A DNA stretch of 5,591 bases from DASPTR01 sp964475545 (GCA_964475545.1 CAYYXF010000085.1:1-5591); one strand, 5' to 3'; counted from the first letter of the stretch, positions 1 through 5,538 are shown. The notes: generated by a model from the letters alone, not told the origin. Numbers and translations are program-made.

Positions 1-195
1 CAGCGAATAATCGGCGCTCAAATCATAGGCGGAGAAGAGGTAACTCAACGCATAAACGCCATATCCTTCGCTATCCAGAAACAAATGACAGCACGAGAAT
101 TGGCCAAGGCAGACACTGCTTATGCACCGCCAGTATGCGAAACTTGGGAGCCTTTGATACTAGCAGCAGAAATGGTTCTCATGAAGCTTCGCTAA
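1..195 (+). CDS. C-terminal end of a pyridine nucleotide-disulfide oxidoreductase (NADH oxidase / CoA-disulfide reductase type), 5' partial
   Basis: Frame 1 is open from the left edge to TAA at 193-195 and gives 64 residues. It contains GAQIIGGEEVTQRINAISFA, then a stretch ending in the pattern AYAPP (residues 42-46) and a WEPLILAA-like segment. This is the usual end of the dimerisation domain (Pyr_redox_dim) of flavoprotein disulfide reductases such as NADH oxidase, CoA-disulfide reductase and NAD(P)H:polysulfide reductase. There the segment forms the subunit interface and helps build the partner active site. The FAD- and NAD-binding domains and the redox cysteine lie outside the window, so the exact substrate cannot be named. 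The gene ends 97 nt before gap on the same strand. A promoter-like element lies between them, so co-transcription with gap is not required. The family call is fairly secure, but the specific enzyme is not determinable. Confidence 0.8.
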   Translation, partial: QRIIGAQIIGGEEVTQRINAISFAIQKQMTARELAKADTAYAPPVCETWEPLILAAEMVLMKLR

Positions 196-204
196 ACACT
201 CCAC

Positions 205-222
205 CATATTTCTTTCTAATTT
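205..222 (+). terminator. Pyrimidine-rich tract after the oxidoreductase gene, possible archaeal terminator
   Basis: Ten bases after the TAA at 193-195 is a T-rich stretch (ATATTTCTTTCTAATTTC). Archaeal RNA polymerase commonly stops at T-rich tracts on the non-template strand without needing a hairpin, and no strong hairpin precedes this one. The position between a stop codon and a candidate promoter for the next gene fits termination. The tract is interrupted by C and A, so the support is weak. Confidence 0.3.
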
Positions 223-225
223 CTA

Positions 226-240
226 TCGGAAAATTAATTA
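226..240 (+). promoter_or_regulatory. Candidate BRE/TATA promoter of gap
   Basis: The sequence TCGGAAAATTAATTA combines a purine-rich BRE-like part (CGGAAAA, 227-233) with an A/T-only TATA-like part (TTAATTA, 234-240). In archaea transcription starts roughly 22-27 nt downstream of the TATA centre. That predicts a start near 260-264, where purines are present (A261, G262). The resulting leader of about 30 nt would contain the GGTGA site at 283-287. This is inferred from composition and spacing only. Confidence 0.4.
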
Positions 241-282
241 GAAGAACTCTTTCATTAGGTAGCTGCACAACAATTAAATGAT

Positions 283-287
283 GGTGA
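283..287 (+). promoter_or_regulatory. Ribosome-binding site GGTGA deciding the gap start
   Basis: GGTGA pairs with the UCACC near the 3' end of archaeal 16S rRNA. It lies 5 nt before ATG 293. The two upstream in-frame ATGs (278, 281) precede or overlap the site and have no comparable site of their own. This favours 293 as the true start. Confidence 0.6.
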
Positions 288-292
288 AAGTC

Positions 293-1318
293 ATGACAAT
301 CAAAGTAGGTATAAACGGATTCGGCAGAATCGGACGTCTTCTCTTCAGAGCAGCCATTGAAAGAAACGCGAAAATTGATTTCGCCGCCGTAAACGACATC
401 ACTGATGCCAAGACAATGGCGCACCTCCTCAAGTACGATTCAATTCACGGTCGAGCTCCCTTCCCCGTTGAAGTAGAAAAAGACGGCATAGTTGTCAAAG
501 GGAAAAAGGTGCTTACCCTCATGCAGCGAGACCCAGCACAGCTACCATGGAAGAACATGGGTGTATACCTAGCCGTAGAATCCACCGGACTTTTCACTGA
601 TCGAGAAAAGGCACAGGCACACCTTCAAGCAGGAGCGAAAAAAGTCCTGATCTCGGCACCAGCCAAAAACCCAGACCTAACCATAGTCATGGGCGTAAAT
701 CATGACAAATACGATCCCGAAAAGCACAACATACTCTCAAACGCCTCGTGCACTACCAACTGCGTCGCCCCTGTAGCGAAAGTCCTGCATGAAAACTTCG
801 GCCTGAAGCAGGCACTCATGACCACAGCACACGCGTACACTAATGACCAGAGAATCCAAGACTTGGTTCACTCAGACCTGCGCCGCGCAAGAGCAGGAGC
901 AATAAACATCATACCTACCACAACAGGCGCAGCCGTAGCAGCAACTCTCGTGCTTCCGGAGCTTGCGGGAAGAATGAACGGAATCGCCCTGCGTGTTCCA
1001 GTTCCAAACGTCTCGATCGTGGATCTGACCTGCATCTTAGAGAAGAACACAACCAAAGAGGAGATCAACGCAGCATTCAAGAAAGCCGCAGAAGGCCCAC
1101 TCAAAGGCATATTGACATACACCGAAGACCCCGTTGTCTCATCAGACTTCAACCACAGCACATGGTCAGCCGCCTTAGACGCACAGTCAACCATGGTTCT
1201 AGGAGAAGGCGGAAAGGGCAACTTCGTCAAAGTGTTCGCTTGGTACGACAATGAATGGGGCTTCTCATGCCGCATGGTCGAACTGATCGAACTCGTAGGC
1301 AAGAAAGCAGGTCTTTAG
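293..1318 (+). CDS. gap: Type I (bacterial-type) phosphorylating glyceraldehyde-3-phosphate dehydrogenase
   Basis: This cytosolic enzyme interconverts glyceraldehyde-3-phosphate and 1,3-bisphosphoglycerate with NAD(P). The 341 residues are full length for the family (about 330-340). The N-terminal Rossmann domain opens with KVGINGFGRIGR (residues 4-15), and AVND places an Asp at residue 35, the usual NAD-favouring position. The catalytic signature SNASCTTNC has its nucleophile at Cys153, and the base is His180 in TTAHAYTND. The segment DLRRARAGA and the C-terminal WYDNEWGFSCR are also typical of type I enzymes. The sequence does not resemble the archaeal type II GAPDH or GAPN/GAPOR. One oddity is that the Leu-Pro pair that normally precedes HxDLRRAR and helps select NAD is Leu191-Val192 here. 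ATG 293 is preferred over ATG 278 or 281 because GGTGA lies 5 nt upstream and MTIKVGINGFG is the normal family start. Archaeal pgk follows after 69 nt. A bacterial-type gap in an archaeal setting suggests ancient transfer. Confidence 0.95.
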   Translation: MTIKVGINGFGRIGRLLFRAAIERNAKIDFAAVNDITDAKTMAHLLKYDSIHGRAPFPVEVEKDGIVVKGKKVLTLMQRDPAQLPWKNMGVYLAVESTGLFTDREKAQAHLQAGAKKVLISAPAKNPDLTIVMGVNHDKYDPEKHNILSNASCTTNCVAPVAKVLHENFGLKQALMTTAHAYTNDQRIQDLVHSDLRRARAGAINIIPTTTGAAVAATLVLPELAGRMNGIALRVPVPNVSIVDLTCILEKNTTKEEINAAFKKAAEGPLKGILTYTEDPVVSSDFNHSTWSAALDAQSTMVLGEGGKGNFVKVFAWYDNEWGFSCRMVELIELVGKKAGL

Positions 1319-1322
1319 TCAC

Positions 1323-1336
1323 CCTAAACGCTTAGG
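1323..1336 (+). other. Small perfect inverted repeat in the gap-pgk spacer
   Basis: CCTAA at 1323-1327 and TTAGG at 1332-1336 form a 5-bp stem with a 4-nt loop (ACGC), starting 4 nt after the gap stop codon. It is followed by a C6 run (1349-1354) and a pyrimidine tract TTATTCTTTCTTT (1355-1367). It could be a weak terminator, an RNA-processing or stability element between gap and pgk, or chance. The stem alone is marginally stable. Confidence 0.3.
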
Positions 1337-1344
1337 CTTAAAAC
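1337..1344 (+). promoter_or_regulatory. Weak TATA-like element that might give pgk an internal promoter
   Basis: CTTAAAAC lies about 25-30 nt before purines at 1369-1370, which would give a leader of about 19 nt that still holds the AGGTGA site. The match to the archaeal TATA consensus is modest and no good BRE precedes it. Read-through from the gap promoter is an equally good explanation for pgk expression. Confidence 0.2.
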
Positions 1345-1376
1345 CAAACCCCCCTTATTCTTTCTTTCAACCAGAA

Positions 1377-1382
1377 AGGTGA
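1377..1382 (+). promoter_or_regulatory. Ribosome-binding site AGGTGA deciding the pgk start
   Basis: AGGTGA is a six-base match to the archaeal anti-Shine-Dalgarno sequence and ends 5 nt before ATG 1388, the same spacing as at gap. The in-frame GTG at 1379 lies inside the site itself, so it is unlikely to be the initiator. Confidence 0.7.
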
Positions 1383-1387
1383 ACAGA

Positions 1388-2617
1388 ATGGTCAAGTTTC
1401 TAACTCTAGACGACATAAAAGTGAAAGACAAAGTCGTTCTTGTAAGAGTTGACTTCAATTCACCCGTTGATCCAGAAACCAAGAAAATCTTGGATGACGC
1501 AAGAATCCGAGCACATGGCGAAACAACGATAAAGGAACTCGCCTCCAAAGGCGCCAAAATAGTAGTCCTAGCACATCAGGGAAGAAAAGGCGACGCAGAC
1601 TTCATACCAACAAAGCAGCATGCCGAAAGCCTAGGCAAAATCTTGGGCAAGCCAGTGAAATATGTTGACGATGTCTTCGGCGAGAAAGCCAAGAACGAAA
1701 TCAAGAAGCTGAAAAGCGGAGAGATACTCGTCTTAGACAATGTCAGAACATTCGCCACCGAAACCAAGGAAGGAACACCTGAAGACCACGCAAAGACTGA
1801 TCTCGTCAAGAGCCTTGCCCCACTGGCAGACTTTTTCGTCAACGACGCCTTTGCAGCAGCGCATAGAGCACACGTTTCGATAATAGGCTTCACAGCCGTA
1901 CTTCCAAGTGCGGCAGGCCGCATAATGGAAAGAGAGCTAAAATCGCTCGGCAAGGTCCTAGAGAAACCGGAAAAACCATGCATATTCATTCTCGGAGGCG
2001 CCAAAGCAGACGACTCGCTTGAAATATCCAAATATGTCTTGGACAACAAGATAGCGGACTACGTGCTCACAGGCGGCGTCGTAGGTCAAGTTTTCCTAGC
2101 AGCGAAAGGCACAGACCTTGGCAAACCAACCATGGAATTCCTGAAGCAACAGAAGCTTCTGAACTTGCTTCCAGGCATAAAAGAGCTTGAAAAAAGGTAC
2201 CCAGAGAAGGTCAAAGTTCCGAAAGATGTAGCCGTAGAAGCCAACGGAAAACGGAAAGAAATTCTGACCGAAAAACTGCCGACGGACTGCTCAGTGTTTG
2301 ATATTGGGGCAAAAACAGTCGAAGACTATGGCAGGACAATACGAAATGCAAAAACGATAGTGGTTAGTGGTCCGATGGGAGTTTATGAGAACAGCGAGTT
2401 CAGCTTCGGAACCAAGAGAATCCTTGAAGAAATCGCCAATTCAAAAGCATACTCATTGGCTGGAGGAGGACACACAATAGGCGCCCTGCAGGAGTTTAAG
2501 CTCTCGAACAAGATCTCCTACGTGAGCACTGCTGGTGGAGCACTCATAGAATTCCTAATGGGCAAAAAGCTGCCAGGCGTCACAGCACTGGAAAAAGCAG
2601 CAACTAGAAAAACCTGA
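1388..2617 (+). CDS. pgk: Phosphoglycerate kinase, archaeal type
   Basis: This cytosolic enzyme transfers phosphate between 1,3-bisphosphoglycerate and ADP to give 3-phosphoglycerate and ATP, reversibly. The product is 409 aa, normal for archaeal PGKs (about 400-415). N-terminal substrate-domain motifs, in order, are RVDFNSPVD (residues 20-28), the basic patch Arg39 in DDARIR, HQGR (63-66), DNVR (Arg120) and NDAFAAAHRAH (Arg160). C-terminal nucleotide-domain motifs are GGAKADDSL (203-211), GPMGVYE (328-334) and AGGGHTIGAL (358-367), followed by STAGGALIEFLMGKKLPGV. HQGR, AFAAAHR and GGGHT are the archaeal forms of the bacterial HLGR, FGxxHR and GGGDT. ATG 1388 is chosen because AGGTGA ends 5 nt before it; GTG 1379 would put the start inside that site. 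It lies 69 nt after gap on the same strand, and the two enzymes catalyse consecutive reactions. No truncation or frameshift is seen. Confidence 0.97.
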   Translation: MVKFLTLDDIKVKDKVVLVRVDFNSPVDPETKKILDDARIRAHGETTIKELASKGAKIVVLAHQGRKGDADFIPTKQHAESLGKILGKPVKYVDDVFGEKAKNEIKKLKSGEILVLDNVRTFATETKEGTPEDHAKTDLVKSLAPLADFFVNDAFAAAHRAHVSIIGFTAVLPSAAGRIMERELKSLGKVLEKPEKPCIFILGGAKADDSLEISKYVLDNKIADYVLTGGVVGQVFLAAKGTDLGKPTMEFLKQQKLLNLLPGIKELEKRYPEKVKVPKDVAVEANGKRKEILTEKLPTDCSVFDIGAKTVEDYGRTIRNAKTIVVSGPMGVYENSEFSFGTKRILEEIANSKAYSLAGGGHTIGALQEFKLSNKISYVSTAGGALIEFLMGKKLPGVTALEKAATRKT

Positions 2618-2646
2618 TTTCACCGCTTCTTATCCCCGCACACTGC

Positions 2647-2673
2647 GCACGAGCGCACGTGCTTTCTGATTCT
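2647..2673 (+). terminator. Candidate hairpin plus T-rich tract after pgk
   Basis: GCACG (2647-2651) pairs with CGTGC (2658-2662) around a 6-nt loop. It is followed by TTTCTGATTCT (2663-2673). The stem begins 30 nt after the pgk stop codon. An overlapping palindrome GCACGTGC (2655-2662) is the alternative structure. The stem is short and the T-tract is interrupted, so this is a weak terminator candidate between the glycolytic pair and the next unit. Confidence 0.3.
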
Positions 2674-2723
2674 CGGCTTAGCCAACCAAACGACAGGATC
2701 TCGCGTCCAGAACAGAAAAGCTT

Positions 2724-2737
2724 CAGAAAGTAAAATA
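2724..2737 (+). promoter_or_regulatory. Candidate BRE/TATA promoter of the toroid-repeat gene
   Basis: CAGAAAG (2724-2730) resembles a purine-rich BRE and runs directly into TAAAATA (2731-2737), a TATA-like box. The expected transcription start is about 2757-2762, where CATGAC gives several purine options. That leaves a leader of about 15-20 nt that includes AAAGGT. The spacing fits an archaeal promoter, but the call rests on composition only. Confidence 0.4.
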
Positions 2738-2763
2738 CCTTAAAGTCACACACAATCATGACG

Positions 2764-2769
2764 AAAGGT
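2764..2769 (+). promoter_or_regulatory. Ribosome-binding site AAAGGT favouring a TTG start
   Basis: AGGT matches four bases of the archaeal anti-Shine-Dalgarno partner. The last T is separated from TTG 2778 by 8 nt, close to the 7 nt seen for the same base at gap and pgk. ATG 2784 would be 14 nt away. The site therefore points to TTG 2778, although ATG 2784 remains possible. Confidence 0.45.
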
Positions 2770-2777
2770 CTCCGAAA

Positions 2778-3746
2778 TTGAAAATGGAAACGTTGCTGAA
2801 AGAAGGGCTTGCAGAATGGCTTTTGAATGGCGAACCCTGGGTAGTTTATCGAACATTGACCGATCTTCTGGGCAAGGAAGAAAAAGACAGCACCGTCATA
2901 GCAGCCAGAAGGGCAATCTCCAAACACCAACTCGTAAAAAAGATCTTCCAAAGCCTAAATGAGGACGGCTACTGGGGAACACCCAAAGACATTCACACGT
3001 GGTGGCCAAGGAAAAATACGACTTTCTGGATACTTCCCATGTTGGCAGATTTCGGTTTTACAACGGAAGACAAGAGAGTTACCAAAGCCTGTGAATACAT
3101 TTTTGCCACTCAACTAGAATCTGGCGGGTTTGGATGGGATCCACCTACAAAACCCAGCGATTGCCACAGCGCCATAATAATTGAGTCACTTGCAAAACTG
3201 GGACTATTGCAAGACACTAGGCTCAAGAAAGCCTATGAGTGGCTAGTTAGAAGACGGCGCCTTGACGGAGGATTCTGGTGCAAGGATACCGGGCAGATTG
3301 GCGGACCGAGAGAGAAGGAACCGAGCTGCGCCATGGCTACAATGTTCGTGCTTGGCGCATTAGCTCAAAACCCCCAACTCAGAAAAACTGAAACCGCCAG
3401 AAGGGCAATCGATTTCCTTTTCATGTGCTGGGAAAACAGGGGAAAGGTAAGATACGCAGGCCATGACAGCCAGGTTGGAACTGACTGGGAGAAACTCAAG
3501 TATCCATTCGTCGACTACAAAATCCTGAAATTTCTCGACGTCCTCTCTCAGTTTGAATACGCCAAGCACAGGCTTCAAGAATCAGAAATGGCCAGCCTGC
3601 TTTTCTCAAAAGGAGACGAGAAGGGAAGGTTTACACCAGAATCAATCGTTGAAGTATGGTCCAATTTCGATTTTGGACAAAAAGAGAAACCTTCAAGGTG
3701 GATCACGTTTCTAGCCCTGCGAATAGCAAAGAGGATCTGCAAATAG
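2778..3746 (+). CDS. Prenyltransferase/squalene-oxidase-repeat (alpha/alpha toroid) protein of unknown function
   Basis: The 322-residue soluble protein has no signal peptide or membrane segment that I can see. It contains QW-like repeats typical of alpha/alpha-toroid proteins: QSLNEDGYWG (58-67), QLESGGFGW (112-120) and a degenerate RRLDGGFW (160-167). Hydrophobic helices lie between them (for example SAIIIESLAKLGL). The C-terminus WSNFDFGQKEKPSRWITFLA is characteristic of a widespread archaeal/bacterial family usually annotated only as prenyltransferase/squalene oxidase repeat protein. I see no DxDD cyclase motif. The Asp-Gly-Cys zinc site of protein prenyltransferase beta subunits would correspond at best to Asp163-Gly-Gly. 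A classic cyclase or zinc prenyltransferase role is therefore doubtful. Cysteines at 129, 168 and 184 and His130 are notable but unexplained. TTG 2778 fits the ribosome-binding site better than ATG 2784. The gene follows a candidate promoter and precedes the GH57 gene by about 100 nt. No specific function is claimed. Confidence 0.8.
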   Translation: MKMETLLKEGLAEWLLNGEPWVVYRTLTDLLGKEEKDSTVIAARRAISKHQLVKKIFQSLNEDGYWGTPKDIHTWWPRKNTTFWILPMLADFGFTTEDKRVTKACEYIFATQLESGGFGWDPPTKPSDCHSAIIIESLAKLGLLQDTRLKKAYEWLVRRRRLDGGFWCKDTGQIGGPREKEPSCAMATMFVLGALAQNPQLRKTETARRAIDFLFMCWENRGKVRYAGHDSQVGTDWEKLKYPFVDYKILKFLDVLSQFEYAKHRLQESEMASLLFSKGDEKGRFTPESIVEVWSNFDFGQKEKPSRWITFLALRIAKRICK

Positions 3747-3803
3747 AACCCTCATGAACGCGAACCCATCAAATTCTCACTACTTGCTCTCCAACAGCAA
3801 ATC

Positions 3804-3812
3804 TGAAATAAA
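3804..3812 (+). promoter_or_regulatory. Weak TATA-like element before the GH57 gene
   Basis: TGAAATAAA lies about 20-26 nt before the GTGATG at 3827-3832. If it is a promoter, transcription would begin near 3830-3834. That gives either a leaderless message starting at ATG 3830 or a very short leader containing GAGGA before TTG 3848. The match is modest, and co-transcription with the upstream toroid gene is also possible. Confidence 0.25.
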
Positions 3813-3835
3813 CAGTAAGTCGAATAGTGATGGTT

Positions 3836-3840
3836 GAGGA
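3836..3840 (+). promoter_or_regulatory. Possible ribosome-binding site GAGGA for a TTG start of the GH57 gene
   Basis: GAGG matches four bases of the archaeal SD consensus (GAGGTGA). Aligned on that consensus it leaves 5 nt to TTG 3848, the same register as at gap and pgk. No such site precedes GTG 3827 or ATG 3830. Confidence 0.4.
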
Positions 3841-3847
3841 TAAAGCG

Positions 3848-5395
3848 TTGACCGACATCGTAATTGTTTTCGAGGTCCATCAGCCGTACAGGTTGAGACG
3901 AGACTTTTTCTGGGAAAACAGAATCTTCAGGCGGCTGAAAAAAGATGAGCTTTTCGATTACTACTTTGACCATGCAGTGAACAAGGAGATCTTCGAAAGA
4001 TCAGCTCGGAAATGCTACTTCCCATCCAACAGCATACTGCTCGAACAAATTGACAAACGCAAGAAGGAAAAGAAACAGGCAAGGGTTTCATTCAGCATCT
4101 CCGGAGTTTTCCTGGAACAATGCGAGAAGTTCAACAAGGATCTGCTGGAAACTTTCAAGCAGCTCGCAGAAACAGGCTGCGTCGAATTCCTAAGTCAAAC
4201 CTACTACCATTCCTTGGCAAGCCTCTACCCGGAAAGAGAAGAATTCATTGAGCAAGTGGAAATGCACCGTCAGATAATGAGAGACCTGCTAGGATACGCA
4301 CCCATGGTTTTCGAGAACACAGAATTGCTCTACAACAACGCTGTGGCAAGAGCCGTTGAGAAAATGGGATACAAGGGAATCTTCACCGAAGGAATAGAAA
4401 GAATACTGCATGGAAAATCGCCCAACTATCTTTACTCGCCAAAAGACAGCAAAAGAATCAAAATCCTGCTGCGGAACTACAAGTTAACCGACGACATTGG
4501 ATTCAGATTTTCCGCCAGATGGTGGAACGAATGGCCCCTAACAGCAGACAAGTATGCAAACTGGCTGGCCGGGACACCTGGCAACCTGATCAACATCTTC
4601 CCAGACTACGAAACCTTCGGCGAACACCACTGGCCAGAAACAGGCATCCACGACTTCCTTAAGCATTTGCCAGGAGAGATTCTGAAGTGGTGGCATCTAC
4701 ACATGGCCACTCCTTCTCAAGTTGTTGAAAAGTACGCTTCCGCAGGAGAGATCGACGTGCCAGAACTCGGCGGAACAGTCTCTTGGGCAGATTTAGAAAG
4801 AGACGCAAGCTGCTGGCTTGGAAACACCATGCAATGGGCTTATTACACGAGCCTGAGAAAGCTCGAACCATTCGTCAAGGAGACAAACGACAAAGAGTTC
4901 CTGAAACTCTGGAGGTACTTGCAGACCAGCGACCACCTTTACTACATGTTTACCGCAGGCGGAGCACCTGGCGAAGTTCACTCGTACTTCAGCTCCTTCA
5001 ACACGCCAATAGACGCTTTTGTAACTGCACAGGCAGCCATCCTAGACTTTGAGAACCGCGTAAGACTTGCTGCCATCATGGCAAATGAGCCCTTCCTATT
5101 CTATACGGGCGAGGGAGACAAACACTTCACAGGCACGATGGTGTGGAGCCTGAAAGGACTTGCAGATGCCTTGCGAAAAGTCAGCACGAAGTCAGTGGAG
5201 TTCCACAACAGCCGAGGGGACTTTGAAAAATGGGCGGAGAAATCGCTAGGAGATCAAATGCTAGCAAAAAGACTGAAAAAAGTAGGACTTTCGAAGTTGA
5301 AGGGAGAGGAACTCGCGAAAACATTAGCCGACATCGTTGGAGAAAGGTTTGACGAATTGTGTGCCCAAACGAGGGCAGCAACCAAATATTTCTGA
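3848..5395 (+). CDS. GH57 family alpha-amylase (alpha-glucan hydrolase/transferase) with a C-terminal DUF5752-like domain
   Basis: This is a glycoside hydrolase family 57 enzyme, expected to cleave (or transfer) alpha-1,4-glucan by a retaining mechanism on starch- or glycogen-like polymers. The five family regions are present in order (numbering from TTG 3848, 515 aa): HQPYRL (11-16), EFLSQTYYHSL (113-123), FENTELLYNN with the likely nucleophile Glu159, FPDYETFGEHHW with the likely acid/base Asp253, and LQTSDHLYYM (358-367). From about residue 416 a second module begins (FYTGEGDKHFTG, then VEFHNSRGDFEKW). I recognise it as the DUF5752 type, which often accompanies archaeal carbohydrate enzymes. 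No signal peptide is visible, so action inside the cell on stored glucan is likely. TTG 3848 is preferred because it gives the family-typical start MTDIVIVFEVHQP behind GAGGA. ATG 3830 or GTG 3827 would add 6 or 7 residues. Both catalytic residues are intact. Substrate and bond specificity are not determinable from sequence. Confidence 0.93.
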   Translation: MTDIVIVFEVHQPYRLRRDFFWENRIFRRLKKDELFDYYFDHAVNKEIFERSARKCYFPSNSILLEQIDKRKKEKKQARVSFSISGVFLEQCEKFNKDLLETFKQLAETGCVEFLSQTYYHSLASLYPEREEFIEQVEMHRQIMRDLLGYAPMVFENTELLYNNAVARAVEKMGYKGIFTEGIERILHGKSPNYLYSPKDSKRIKILLRNYKLTDDIGFRFSARWWNEWPLTADKYANWLAGTPGNLINIFPDYETFGEHHWPETGIHDFLKHLPGEILKWWHLHMATPSQVVEKYASAGEIDVPELGGTVSWADLERDASCWLGNTMQWAYYTSLRKLEPFVKETNDKEFLKLWRYLQTSDHLYYMFTAGGAPGEVHSYFSSFNTPIDAFVTAQAAILDFENRVRLAAIMANEPFLFYTGEGDKHFTGTMVWSLKGLADALRKVSTKSVEFHNSRGDFEKWAEKSLGDQMLAKRLKKVGLSKLKGEELAKTLADIVGERFDELCAQTRAATKYF

Positions 5396-5445
5396 TCAAA
5401 CTTGGCGTCACCGTTCGAAACCAATGTGGATACCCAAAATTCTTC

Positions 5446-5469
5446 CCAGCATCACTGCTGGAATAGCAG
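5446..5469 (+). other. Two mutually exclusive small hairpins downstream of the GH57 gene
   Basis: CCAGCA (5446-5451) pairs with TGCTGG (5456-5461) around the loop TCAC. The overlapping CTGCT (5455-5459) can instead pair with AGCAG (5465-5469) around the loop GGAAT. Because 5456-5459 is shared, only one hairpin can form at a time. The element sits 51-74 nt after the GH57 stop codon and has no T-tract of its own. It could be 3'-UTR structure, or chance. Confidence 0.35.
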
Positions 5470-5476
5470 CTGAACC

Positions 5477-5503
5477 GCGTACGCCTCGTGCGTATGCTTT
5501 TAT
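5477..5503 (+). terminator. Intrinsic-terminator-like hairpin with T-tract after the GH57 gene
   Basis: GCGTACGC (5477-5484) pairs with GCGTATGC (5490-5497) over 8 bp, seven Watson-Crick pairs plus one G.T wobble (5479/5495), around the loop CTCGT. It is followed immediately by TTTTAT (5498-5503). This has the form of a hairpin/T-tract terminator and is the strongest such structure in the window. It lies about 80 nt after the GH57 stop codon. Confidence 0.55.
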
Positions 5504-5504
5504 A
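5498..5504 (+). promoter_or_regulatory. TATA box (TTTTATA) for the gene at the right edge, overlapping the terminator T-tract
   Basis: TTTTATA is close to the archaeal TATA consensus. Its centre lies 24-27 nt before purines at 5526-5527 (GA in GTTGATGC). A start there leaves about 20-25 nt to the next start codon. The same T residues form the tail of the hairpin at 5477-5497. No clear BRE is visible because the upstream bases are the hairpin's 3' arm. Confidence 0.45.
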
Positions 5505-5538
5505 GGAAACAGCATGAGAATAGTTGATGCTAGGTACA

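Noticed and set aside
278..292. Upstream ATGs (278, 281) as the gap start
   Set aside because: They fall before or across the GGTGA site and would add five residues not usual in the family.
179..424. Minus-strand open frame across the gap promoter region (81 codons)
   Set aside because: It overlaps the conserved N-terminus of gap and the candidate promoter, and its composition is not protein-like (His-rich run HDFHHH).
868..1302. Long open frame on the minus strand opposite gap (144 codons)
   Set aside because: It lies wholly antisense to a strongly conserved GAPDH. Its translation is rich in Ser, Arg and Ala with no family resemblance, so it is a codon-bias shadow.
1576..2049. Long open frame on the minus strand opposite pgk (157 codons)
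   Set aside because: It is antisense to conserved PGK motifs, its Ser/Ala/Leu-rich translation has no recognisable domain, and no start signal is seen.
2604..2951. Minus-strand open frame covering the pgk-toroid spacer (115 codons)
   Set aside because: It is the only shadow frame that covers a noncoding gap, so it was considered. Its Phe/Cys-rich translation overlaps both neighbouring genes, has no recognisable motif, and runs against the + strand promoter and SD signals.
5405..5425. TTCGAAA-containing stretch resembling a tRNA T-loop
   Set aside because: The flanking bases do not form the 5-bp T-stem, and no acceptor, D or anticodon arms are found around it.
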